A stretch of DNA of 9,513 nt from Nitrospira sp. (GCA_015904075.1 JABMDH010000046.1:11032-20544); one strand, 5' to 3'. Positions 1 through 6,430 are shown, counted from the stretch's first letter. Program-made: numbers and translations. Notes: a model not told the origin generated them from the sequence alone.

Positions 1-72
1 TAACGAAGGTTGCATAGTCGTCTGTGCGGTCAAGCAGCTAATCCTGATTTTTCAAAACAAGGAGGGTGTCTT

Positions 73-1038
73 ATGCGGAGTCAAACAGTGTTTCAAGTAG
101 GCGTGGGAGTGGCATTGATGGTTGGAGCCGTCACCGTTGCGACGGCTGCGGACATGCCAAGCGGCGAGAAGGACATGGTGCTCATCCCGAATGGCGAGTT
201 CACCATGGGGAGTAGCGAACATTCAGATGAAGCCAAGCACCAGGTCGTGCTTGACGCCTATCTCATCGACAAGTTTGAAGCCTCGAATGCACGATACAAA
301 GAGTTCATGAAGGCTGCCGGTCACCCGGCACCAGCCTATTGGGATGACCCGCGGCTGAACAAGTCGAACCATCCAGTTGTCGGTGTGAGCTGGACTGATG
401 CGAATGCATTCTGCAAATGGGAGGGCAAGCGTCTTCCGAGTGAAGCAGAGTGGGAGAGAGCAGCAAAAGGACCAGACGGAGACAATCATTATCCATGGGG
501 GCACACACTTGATCCAAAAAAGGCAAATTATGGTCAGAACGTTGGCCGCACAACGCCCGTGGATTCCTATCCTGATGGGGTTAGCGGATTTGGTGTCTAC
601 AATATGGCCGGCAATGTCTTCGAATGGGTTGAGGATTGGTATGACCTGAAATACTACAAGGAGAGCCCGGCCCTGAATCCCCGTGGCGCCGAGAAGGGCT
701 ACAACTTTGCGAACCAAGGGCCGGTGCGGGTGCTACGCGGCGGTTCCTGGCTGGCACCGGAAAGCTCACTCCATACAAGCCACCGATTCTGGAATCAACC
801 TGACAATAACTCCTATGGCGTCGGCCTCGGATTTCGTTGCGCGAAGTCGGCACAGACGGTGTCCGACGAGGCCGTGCAAGCAGGCCGCGACGCATTCATT
901 CAGGCGTTAGTCGCGATGGGTGCTGAAAAACACGCTGAGGCATTGGCCGCCATTGAGAAGGCGTTGGCCTCGGATCCGGACAACAAGGAGTACGTTTCGA
1001 CCCGTGAACTGATTAAGAAGAGCATGAAGAAGAAATAG
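73..1038 (+). CDS. Exported SUMF1/FGE-fold protein with TPR-like C-terminal tail
   Basis: The 321-residue protein has the formylglycine-generating-enzyme (SUMF1/EgtB/PvdO) fold signature: an N-terminal DMVLIPNGEFTMG strand (34-46), YLIDKFEASN (63-72), PVVGVSWTDANAFC (101-114), RLPSEAEWERAA (120-131), YPWG (140-143), NMAGNVFEWV (177-186), RGGSW (222-226) and GLGFRCAK (251-258). Residues 1-26 form a Sec signal peptide (cleavage near ATA-AD), so it should act outside the cytoplasm. ATG 73 is chosen over an upstream in-frame codon because AAGGAGG (59-65) lies 7 nt before it and it begins the signal peptide. Only two cysteines remain (114, 256); Ala228 and Leu233 stand where FGE has its catalytic pair after RGGS, so sulfatase activation is unlikely. 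Residues 265-321 look like one helical TPR-like hairpin (ALASDPDN is typical). The substrate is unknown. The fold assignment is secure; the function is not. Confidence 0.93.
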   Translation: MRSQTVFQVGVGVALMVGAVTVATAADMPSGEKDMVLIPNGEFTMGSSEHSDEAKHQVVLDAYLIDKFEASNARYKEFMKAAGHPAPAYWDDPRLNKSNHPVVGVSWTDANAFCKWEGKRLPSEAEWERAAKGPDGDNHYPWGHTLDPKKANYGQNVGRTTPVDSYPDGVSGFGVYNMAGNVFEWVEDWYDLKYYKESPALNPRGAEKGYNFANQGPVRVLRGGSWLAPESSLHTSHRFWNQPDNNSYGVGLGFRCAKSAQTVSDEAVQAGRDAFIQALVAMGAEKHAEALAAIEKALASDPDNKEYVSTRELIKKSMKKK

Positions 1039-1051
1039 GAGCAGAACTGAC

Positions 1052-1075
1052 GGAGGGGGGCCTTCGCCCCCTTCC
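1052..1075 (+). terminator. GC-rich stem-loop after the first SUMF1 gene
   Basis: The segments 1052-1061 and 1066-1075 pair over 10 bp (core GGGGGC/GCCCCC, one G-T wobble further out) around a CTTC tetraloop, 13 bp after the stop codon. No T-run follows, so it is terminator-like rather than a textbook intrinsic terminator. It could also attenuate transcription or protect the mRNA 3' end. Confidence 0.6.
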
Positions 1076-1104
1076 TATGGGCCAGGTTGTGGGGGAGGTC
1101 TCTC

Positions 1105-2310
1105 GTGATTACGTCTGACACCACAGGGGCACGCACATCGCCAGTGAATCTGGCAGCAATTCCGGAGACCTCTCTTATTCTGCTGACTGGTGCGAGCGGT
1201 TATATCGGTGGTCGACTGCTACCTTCGCTGCAAGAACGCGGCTACCGGCTCCGATGCCTGGCCAGGCATCCTGACATTCTGAGACAGAAGGTCAGTTCAA
1301 CAACTGAAGTAGTCGCGGGTGATGTTCTTGACCGACCGAGTCTCGACAACGCGTTGCACGGAGTCGACGTGGCCTACTACATGGTCCACTCCATGAGTTC
1401 GACTGGCTCGTTTGAGGAGACGGACCGGCAGGCGGCGCGGAACTTTAGTGAAGCAGCGAAGGCAGCGGGTGTGAAGGGCCTCATCTATGTGGGAGGCTTA
1501 GGCAGCGATGAGGAAGAACTCTCAACGCATCTGCGCAGTCGGCACGAGGTTGGAGATATCTTGCGGCAGTCGGGCCTGCCCGTGTGTGAGTTTCGCGCAT
1601 CGGCCGTGATCGGTTCCAGCAGCGCCTCCTTTGAGCTCGTTCGTGCGCTGGTAGAACGTCTACCGATCATGCTCACCCCGAAATGGGTGAAGGGGAAGGC
1701 GCAGCCAATCGGAATCGACGACTTGTTGGATTACCTGATGGAAGCGCTTCGGATTCCGACCTCCAGTTATCGCATCTACGAAGTCGGCGGGGCGGACAAA
1801 GTCTCCTATGCGGATATGATGCGCGCCTACGGGCGTCAACGTGGACTTAAGCCTCTCATCATTCCGGTGCCGGTCCTCACCCCCTGGCTGTCTGCTCTAT
1901 GGCTGGGATTGATCACGCCGCTCTATGCTCGCATCGGTAGAGCGATTATTGAGAGCATCGTCCATGTCACGGTGGTACGGGACAATGCTGCGCTGACAAC
2001 TTTCTCTGTACGTCCGATGGGAATCGACGAGGCAATTCGCCGGGCCCTGGCCCATGAAGAGACGCATTTCGCCGCCACGCGCTGGTCCGACTCGCTCTCT
2101 TCTTCCGGCACGCAGAAGTCGTGGGGAGGCGTGCGGTTCGGTACGCGTATCGTCGATTCACGGGCGTTGACGGTCGAAGCGCGGCCTGAAGTCGTCTTCA
2201 GATGTATTGAGAGAATCGGCGGTGACCATGGTTGGTATGCCTGCAATTGGCTGTGGCGCCTGCGTGGCTCCATCGACCTCCTTCAAGGGGGTGTCGGCAT
2301 GAGACGTTGA
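1105..2310 (+). CDS. NAD(P)-binding SDR (DUF2867-type) protein, truncated by a premature stop
   Basis: This is an extended/atypical SDR of the NmrA-like family that carries a C-terminal DUF2867 (SRPBCC-like) domain. The Rossmann motif TGASGYIG is at 28-35, followed by AYYMVHSMSSTG, the IYVGGLGSDEEELSTHL block and the hydrophobic VPVLTPWLSALWLGLITP region. The DUF2867 part starts at TRWSDSLSSSG. GTG 1105 is preferred to TTG 1087 because GGGGAGG (1092-1098) precedes it by 6 nt. The frame ends at TGA 2308-2310, giving 401 residues; the second copy of a 328-bp tandem repeat has GGA at the same place. The family is normally about 500 residues, and the missing end is present downstream out of frame (2348-2989). 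Removing one repeat unit gives a 518-residue ORF. The Rossmann domain is intact, so a shortened protein could still bind nucleotide, but the gene may be a pseudogene. Substrate unknown. Confidence 0.82.
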   Translation: MITSDTTGARTSPVNLAAIPETSLILLTGASGYIGGRLLPSLQERGYRLRCLARHPDILRQKVSSTTEVVAGDVLDRPSLDNALHGVDVAYYMVHSMSSTGSFEETDRQAARNFSEAAKAAGVKGLIYVGGLGSDEEELSTHLRSRHEVGDILRQSGLPVCEFRASAVIGSSSASFELVRALVERLPIMLTPKWVKGKAQPIGIDDLLDYLMEALRIPTSSYRIYEVGGADKVSYADMMRAYGRQRGLKPLIIPVPVLTPWLSALWLGLITPLYARIGRAIIESIVHVTVVRDNAALTTFSVRPMGIDEAIRRALAHEETHFAATRWSDSLSSSGTQKSWGGVRFGTRIVDSRALTVEARPEVVFRCIERIGGDHGWYACNWLWRLRGSIDLLQGGVGMRR

Positions 2311-2377
2311 CGGCTTTCACCCACAACCCTGCGCGTCGGCGGCACGGTTGACTCATTTCGCGTTGAGGCAATTGAAC
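2050..2377 (+). repeat. 328-bp direct tandem repeat, copy 1
   Basis: Every aligned landmark (TGGTCCGA, CGTATCGTCGATTCACGG, CTCCATCGACCT, GGCATGAGACGT, ATTGAAC) recurs exactly 328 bp downstream with no indels. The copy encodes the first part of the DUF2867 domain and contains the TGA at 2308. Similarity fades to the left of about 2050, which sets the boundary to within a few bases. Confidence 0.92.
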
Positions 2378-2989
2378 GCCCGTGAGGAGCGGCATTTCTC
2401 CAAAACACGCTGGTCCGACGCGATCTCCTCATCAGGAAGACAGCAATCGTGGGGGGGGGTGCGGTTCGGCACGCGCATCGTCGATTCACGGACAATCACG
2501 GTCCAGGCGCCGCCGCACATCGCCTTCGCGTGCATTGAGAGGCTCGGAGGTGATCATGGTTGGTATGCATGCGACTGGCTATGGCGCCTGCGTGGCTCCA
2601 TCGACCTACTTCAAGGGGGTATCGGCATGAGACGTGGACGGCCTTCACCCACGACCCTGCGCGTCGGCGACACGGTTGACTCATTTCGCGTTGAGGCCAT
2701 TGAACCGAATCGTCTTCTGCGGCTCAAGTCCGAGATGAGTTTGCCGGGGCGGGCGTGGCTGGAGTTTGAGGTGACGGAGGAAGGCTCTTCATCACAGATA
2801 CGGCAGACAGCAATCTTTGATCCTGTGGGACTGAAAGGCCAACTGTACTGGTATTCCCTCTACGTGCCGCACGAGCTTGTATTCAATGGGATGTTGCGGG
2901 GCATCACCCGAGCAGCCTTGCGGGAAATGAGAGAACTCAATATGCCACAAGCACCTAATAAGCGAACGGCCATGACACAGAGTGGCTGA
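2348..2989 (+). CDS. C-terminal DUF2867 fragment of the disrupted SDR gene
   Basis: The reading frame carries the rest of the DUF2867/SRPBCC-like domain: TRWSDAISSSG, VDSRTITVQAP, GDHGWYACDWLWRLRGS, then RPSPTTLRVGDTVDSFRVE, LRLKSEMSLPGRAWLEFEV, FDPVGLKGQLYWYSLYVPH and a final helix MLRGITRAALREM, as at the end of full-length family members. It has no Rossmann domain. The only candidate starts near its head are TTG codons (2348, 2363, 2372) without a convincing ribosome site, and residues before about 2381 come from out-of-frame repeat sequence. It is most likely the detached 3' part of the gene starting at 1105, untranslated or poorly translated, and best viewed as a pseudogene fragment. Weak independent expression cannot be excluded because the domain itself looks undamaged. 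Confidence 0.65.
   Translation: MTHFALRQLNAREERHFSKTRWSDAISSSGRQQSWGGVRFGTRIVDSRTITVQAPPHIAFACIERLGGDHGWYACDWLWRLRGSIDLLQGGIGMRRGRPSPTTLRVGDTVDSFRVEAIEPNRLLRLKSEMSLPGRAWLEFEVTEEGSSSQIRQTAIFDPVGLKGQLYWYSLYVPHELVFNGMLRGITRAALREMRELNMPQAPNKRTAMTQSG
2378..2705 (+). repeat. 328-bp direct tandem repeat, copy 2
   Basis: This is the second head-to-tail unit, abutting copy 1 directly. Since 328 is not a multiple of three, it lies one frame away from the upstream gene. By hand count its left part (2405-2556) differs from copy 1 at about 35 sites, while its right part (2557-2705) differs at about 11. A run of nine G lies at 2451-2459; the constant 328-bp offset on both sides argues that its length was read correctly. 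Confidence 0.92.
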
Positions 2990-3057
2990 ACCTGGCGTCG
3001 AGAGAGAGGCCGCGACTGCTTCCTAGGGGGCACACCAAAGTGTGATGGAGGTCTGAA

Positions 3058-4968
3058 ATGCATACGACAAGAATTATTGTGATCGCGGTGTTGGCAACCG
3101 CATTCACAACAGTGAACCAGGCAGTCCACGCGGAGGAATCCTTGATCCCGAAAGATATGGTGTACATCGGCCAGGGACCTTCGATCATAGGACTCGACAA
3201 GGAAGGAGCTACTCAACAGGCTAACATCCCTGCGAGGTATCACACGCGAAACAGAACGCCCGCTCTCACATTGAACGACGAAAGCCCGGCCCATATGGTG
3301 TTCCTCGATTCCTACCTGATCGATAAGTATGAAGTCTCCAACAGAGACTATGGAGATTTCATGAGAACGACAGGACACGGAGGGCCCGCATATTGGGATG
3401 ATCCCCGCTTAAATAGCCCGACACAACCAGTGGTCGGCGTCAGCTGGTACGACGCCCGTGCCTATTGCGAGTATCGCGGCAAGCGGCTGCCGACGGAAGC
3501 GGAGTGGGAGAAGGCCGCCCGAGGGCCGGATGGCAATCTGTATCCCTGGGGCAACGACTTTGATCCGGCGAAAGCCAACTATGGGAAAAATCACGATCGC
3601 ACCAGGCCGATCGATTCATATCCCGATGGAGTCAGCTACTACGGCCTCCACAACATGGCCGGCAATGCGTTCGAATGGGTCTTCGACTGGTACGACCCTC
3701 GCTACTACAGCCAGCTGGAACCGATGGTCAATCCCACGGGACCGGCAAAGCCCGTATGGATAGGAGGCACCGGGACCTATGTGGATCTGCTGTCACTCGG
3801 AGAAAAACGAGTGATTCGAGGTGGATCCTGGGTCGCACCAGAAGGCTCGGTCAGGTCAACGCACCGATTCTTGAATCACCCTCTCAATAACAGTTACGGC
3901 GTGGGGCTGGGGTTCCGCTGCGCGAAGACCGCCCCATCTGAGATCGATCAGCGAATCAAAGAGGCCGCCATCTTGACCTACGTGGAAATGGGGCGAGAGC
4001 GCTTCGCAGAGGCCAAGCAGGCCATGCTCGCCACCCCTTCGATCATGGGACTCGACAAGGAAGGAGCTACTCAGCAGGCTAACATCCCTGCGAGGTATCA
4101 CAGGCGAAACAGGACGCCCGCTCCCACATTAAACGACGAAAGCCCCGCCCACATGGTGTTTCTCGATTCCTACCTGATCGATAAGTATGAAGTTTCCAAC
4201 AGAGACTATGGAGATTTCATGAGGACGACGGGGCACGGAGGGCCCGCATATTGGGATGATCCCCGTCTAAATAGCCCGACACAACCAGTGGTCGGCGTCA
4301 ACTGGTACGACGCCCGCGCCTATTGCGAGTATCGCGGCAAGCGGCTGCCGACGGAAGCGGAGTGGGCGAAGGCCGCCCGAGGGCCCAATGGTAATCTCTA
4401 TCCCTGGGGCGACGACTTTGATCCGGCGAAAGCCAACTATGGAAAAATTCACGACGGCACCAAGCCGGTCGATTCATATCCCGATGGAGTCAGCTACTAC
4501 GGCCTCCACAACATGGCCGGCAACGTGTTCGAATGGGTCTTCGACTGGTACGACCCTCGCTACTACAGCCAGCTGGAACCGATGGTCAATCCCACTGGCC
4601 CGGAAAAACCCGTCTGGATAGGTGGCACCGGGTCTTATGTGGACCTGCTGACACTCGGAGAAAAACGAGTGATTCGAGGCGGATCCTGGGTCGCCCCGGA
4701 AAGTTCGGTGAGGGCAACGCACCGATTCTGGAATCACCCTCTCAATAACAGCTACGGCGTGGGGCTTGGATTCCGCTGCGCGAAGACCGCCCCATCTGAG
4801 ATCGCTCAGCAAATCAAAGAGGCCACCATCTTGACCTATGTGGAAATGGGGCGAGAGCACTTCGCAGAGGCTAAGCAGGCCGTCACTCAAGGACTGGCCC
4901 TTGACCCCAAGAATCCGGAACTCGTGGAGCTTCAACATTTGATTGAGCAGTCGATGAAGCGCCCGTGA
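3058..4968 (+). CDS. Exported double-SUMF1/FGE-fold protein made by internal duplication
   Basis: The protein has 636 residues. ATG 3058 follows GGAGGT (3047-3052) by 5 nt and starts a Sec signal peptide (1-25, cleavage VHA-EES). Two nearly identical SUMF1-fold domains follow, at residues 41-322 and 327-608, each with LDSYLIDKYEVSN, AYWDDPRLN, GKRLPTEAEW, NLYPWG, HNMAGN, RGGSWVAPE and GLGFRCAK. They differ at 22 of 282 positions by my count. The end (609-636, LALDPKNPELVELQHLIEQ) is TPR-like and resembles the tail of the protein at 73-1038. Domain 1 alone keeps the first strand (DMVYIGQG, 33-40); copy 2 begins just after it. Neither domain has the FGE catalytic cysteines (Ala and Val instead). 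A single-domain family member is typically 280-340 residues, so this protein is about twice the usual size. Function unknown; a periplasmic binding or scaffold role is one inference. Confidence 0.92.
   Translation: MHTTRIIVIAVLATAFTTVNQAVHAEESLIPKDMVYIGQGPSIIGLDKEGATQQANIPARYHTRNRTPALTLNDESPAHMVFLDSYLIDKYEVSNRDYGDFMRTTGHGGPAYWDDPRLNSPTQPVVGVSWYDARAYCEYRGKRLPTEAEWEKAARGPDGNLYPWGNDFDPAKANYGKNHDRTRPIDSYPDGVSYYGLHNMAGNAFEWVFDWYDPRYYSQLEPMVNPTGPAKPVWIGGTGTYVDLLSLGEKRVIRGGSWVAPEGSVRSTHRFLNHPLNNSYGVGLGFRCAKTAPSEIDQRIKEAAILTYVEMGRERFAEAKQAMLATPSIMGLDKEGATQQANIPARYHRRNRTPAPTLNDESPAHMVFLDSYLIDKYEVSNRDYGDFMRTTGHGGPAYWDDPRLNSPTQPVVGVNWYDARAYCEYRGKRLPTEAEWAKAARGPNGNLYPWGDDFDPAKANYGKIHDGTKPVDSYPDGVSYYGLHNMAGNVFEWVFDWYDPRYYSQLEPMVNPTGPEKPVWIGGTGSYVDLLTLGEKRVIRGGSWVAPESSVRATHRFWNHPLNNSYGVGLGFRCAKTAPSEIAQQIKEATILTYVEMGREHFAEAKQAVTQGLALDPKNPELVELQHLIEQSMKRP
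3178..4023 (+). repeat. In-frame tandem duplication, copy 1 (858-bp period)
   Basis: This is the first copy of an 846-bp block within the double-SUMF1 gene. Matching landmarks, such as CCTTCGATCAT at its head and AAGCAGGCC at its tail, lie exactly 858 bp apart. Because 858 = 3 x 286, the frame is kept. Confidence 0.95.
4036..4881 (+). repeat. In-frame tandem duplication, copy 2 (858-bp period)
   Basis: This is the second copy, separated from the first by 12 bp (4024-4035, encoding MLAT) that match neither flank. The copies are about 92% identical in protein, with scattered silent and replacement changes, so the duplication is not very recent. Confidence 0.95.
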
Positions 4969-4992
4969 AGGGAGACTTCACGGGCTATTTCT
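4961..4992 (+). terminator. Stem-loop spanning the stop codon of the double-SUMF1 gene
   Basis: A perfect 10-bp inverted repeat (GCCCGTGAAG at 4961-4970, CTTCACGGGC at 4976-4985) encloses a 5-nt loop GGAGA and is followed by TATTTCTC. The TGA stop (4966-4968) sits inside the left arm. The T-run is weak, so it may only reduce read-through into the gene at 5022. Confidence 0.65.
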
Positions 4993-5021
4993 CATGGTTT
5001 GATCGTGACGGAGGCGCACCG

Positions 5022-5390
5022 ATGATACACAACAGAATTCTATATCTAGGGATTGTCCTCATCGCCCTACTCGGGGCCTCATCCCTCTACGCTGGTCCCA
5101 TCGATTCACCCGGACACGCGCATCAGGATAATGCCCAATTGGTTCATGCGGCCAATCATGACGTGGACCAGGCATGGGAAATCTACCATCGAGCCGCGTT
5201 GGGGGGAACAGTGGCCTCGCCTGCCCTTCAGGCGGAAATCGAGCAGCACCTGCACGAAGCCAGAACCCTCGTGCCCCAGGCGCAAGAGGCAGCGGATCGG
5301 GGAGACGATCGGCAGGTGGAGGAACTCTGCAAGCAAGTCAGATTCCATACAGCCCAAGCAATTGCGGGCAGCAAGGAGCAGAAGAAATGA
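5022..5390 (+). CDS. Small exported helical protein with scattered histidines (SmbP-like?)
   Basis: The product has 122 residues. ATG 5022 is chosen because CGGAGG (5009-5014) lies 7 nt upstream and a Sec signal peptide starts there (1-24, cleavage LYA-GP); an alternative GTG at 4965 overlaps the previous gene and has no such support. The mature part is predicted to be almost all helix, Ala-, Gln- and Glu-rich, with eight histidines (32, 34, 42, 46, 56, 76, 78, 109), including HAH and HLH, and one Cys (103). Size, export and helix-with-His pattern recall the small metal-binding protein SmbP of nitrifiers, but the match is by style only. It overlaps the next gene by 4 bp (ATGA), so the two are translationally coupled and probably work together outside the cytoplasm. 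Alternative: an unrelated helical-bundle periplasmic protein. Confidence 0.82.
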   Translation: MIHNRILYLGIVLIALLGASSLYAGPIDSPGHAHQDNAQLVHAANHDVDQAWEIYHRAALGGTVASPALQAEIEQHLHEARTLVPQAQEAADRGDDRQVEELCKQVRFHTAQAIAGSKEQKK

Positions 5391-6232
5391 TCACTGGTCT
5401 GTGGCGCAGATCAACTCAGTTCAACAGAATGCCGATCGTGGTTGTCACGGTCCTTGCGCTCATGCAGTCGCTGACCGCGGAAGCGTTGCCGGGAAACAAA
5501 GAACTTGACCTGGTGCCGATGGTCACGATTCCGGCCGGAGAATTTCTGATGGGCAATCCAGAAGGAAAAGGCCGGGATGATGAGAGGCCGCAGCGATCTG
5601 TCTACCTCGATGAGTTCACGATCGATCAAGTCGAAGTGACGAATGAACGGTATATGGCCTTTGTGACATCCACCGGCCATCGCACACCACCCAATCCGTA
5701 TGGCACCGGGCCCCTCCAATCCATTAAGGGCATTGAGCAGCTACCCGTAGTGCAGACGACCTGGTATGACGCCAAGGCCTATTGTAGCTGGACCAAGAAA
5801 CGGCTTCCGACCGAAGCAGAATGGGAAAAGGCTGCTCGCGGAACAGACGGCCGCCTCTACCCATGGGGAAATGACCCTCCTACGCCCAAACGGACAAACT
5901 TCGATCGAGAGTGGGAGGACGAGCATACCTTGAGGCCTGTCGGGTCACTTCCTGATGGAGATTCACCCTACGGAGTGAAGGATATGGCCGGGAACGTCAG
6001 GGAATGGGTCTCGGACTGGTACGACGCGGAATACTATCAACATGCACCCAATCGGAATCCACAAGGTCCCGACAAAAAGGGAGTGGTTCGGTCGATTCGC
6101 GGTGGGTCCTGGCATAGTCCGGCGTCCGATATCACCGCATCGGCGCGTGGACGCGGCGGGTTCGCGTTGCAGACTCACGGAACGGGGTTTCGCTGCGCAC
6201 GCAGCCTTGAGGAAGCGACCCAGAAGAAGTAA
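5387..6232 (+). CDS. Exported SUMF1/FGE-fold protein, third in the window
   Basis: The product has 281 residues. ATG 5387 overlaps the preceding stop (ATGA), has AAGGAG at 5373-5378, and gives a signal peptide whose hydrophobic core is PIVVVTVLALMQSL (16-29); ATG 5429 is a possible shorter start. Family blocks are VTIPAGEFLMGNPEG (46-60), FTIDQVEVTNERY (77-89), TTWYDAKAYC (124-133), KRLPTEAEWEKAARG (138-152), LYPWGND (157-163), VKDMAGNVREWVSDWYDAEYY (197-217, interrupted here only by naming), RGGSWHSP (238-245) and GTGFRCAR (265-272). This is the most consensus-like domain here, and it lacks the TPR-like tail of the others. At the FGE catalytic cysteine positions it has Ser and Ile, so it is probably not a formylglycine-generating enzyme. 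Coupling with the small His-containing protein suggests a joint envelope function. Substrate unknown. Confidence 0.93.
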   Translation: MITGLWRRSTQFNRMPIVVVTVLALMQSLTAEALPGNKELDLVPMVTIPAGEFLMGNPEGKGRDDERPQRSVYLDEFTIDQVEVTNERYMAFVTSTGHRTPPNPYGTGPLQSIKGIEQLPVVQTTWYDAKAYCSWTKKRLPTEAEWEKAARGTDGRLYPWGNDPPTPKRTNFDREWEDEHTLRPVGSLPDGDSPYGVKDMAGNVREWVSDWYDAEYYQHAPNRNPQGPDKKGVVRSIRGGSWHSPASDITASARGRGGFALQTHGTGFRCARSLEEATQKK

Positions 6233-6308
6233 CCGATGGCAGTGAAAGTGCGAGTCAATACAAGGGCAACGACAAGAGTTCGGAGGCCGGTTTATTGCTG
6301 TGGGAGAG

Positions 6309-6335
6309 GTGACGCCGCACTCCGCACGGCGTCAC
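6309..6335 (+). other. Stem-loop 1 in the 400-bp intergenic interval
   Basis: GTGACGCCG (6309-6317) and CGGCGTCAC (6327-6335) form a perfect 9-bp stem with a 9-nt loop, 77 bp after the third SUMF1 gene. No T-run follows. It could be part of a terminator, an mRNA-stabilising element or a structured leader for the miniprotein at 6444. Confidence 0.6.
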
Positions 6336-6345
6336 CCGCTGAGGT

Positions 6346-6376
6346 AGACAAGCTCCTCATCAGGAGGAGCCTGTCT
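6346..6376 (+). terminator. Stem-loop 2, possible terminator
   Basis: AGACA-A-GCTCCTC (6346-6358) pairs with GAGGAGC-C-TGTCT (6364-6376) around loop ATCAG, 12 bp with a single A/C mismatch. It begins 10 bp after stem-loop 1. CCTTGG follows, which is a poor T-run, so termination is plausible but not shown. The interval 6233-6443 otherwise holds nothing I recognise. Confidence 0.5.
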
Positions 6377-6430
6377 CCTTGGCAAACAGTGCAATCGATG
6401 TCCGGGCACGTGGCTTCTACCAATTTCGAG

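Noticed and set aside
10..72. Possible promoter with TTGCAT near 10 and CTAATC near 38, and upstream start of the first gene
   Set aside because: The spacing between the two elements is wrong for a sigma-70 promoter, and the extension upstream of ATG 73 would destroy the signal peptide and ignore the ribosome site.
3031..3044. Small inverted repeat CACAC-CAAA-GTGTG before the double-SUMF1 gene, as an operator
   Set aside because: Five base pairs near a ribosome site is expected by chance; no second copy was seen in front of the other genes.
4474..4938. Long minus-strand ORFs opposite the SUMF1 genes (also 223-717 and 2860-3378)
   Set aside because: They are antisense shadows of strongly conserved coding frames; similar ones recur opposite each SUMF1 repeat simply because the sense sequence repeats.
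3058..4968. Reading the SUMF1 proteins as sulfatase-activating FGE enzymes
   Set aside because: The catalytic cysteine pair is absent in every domain and no sulfatase is visible, so only the fold is claimed.
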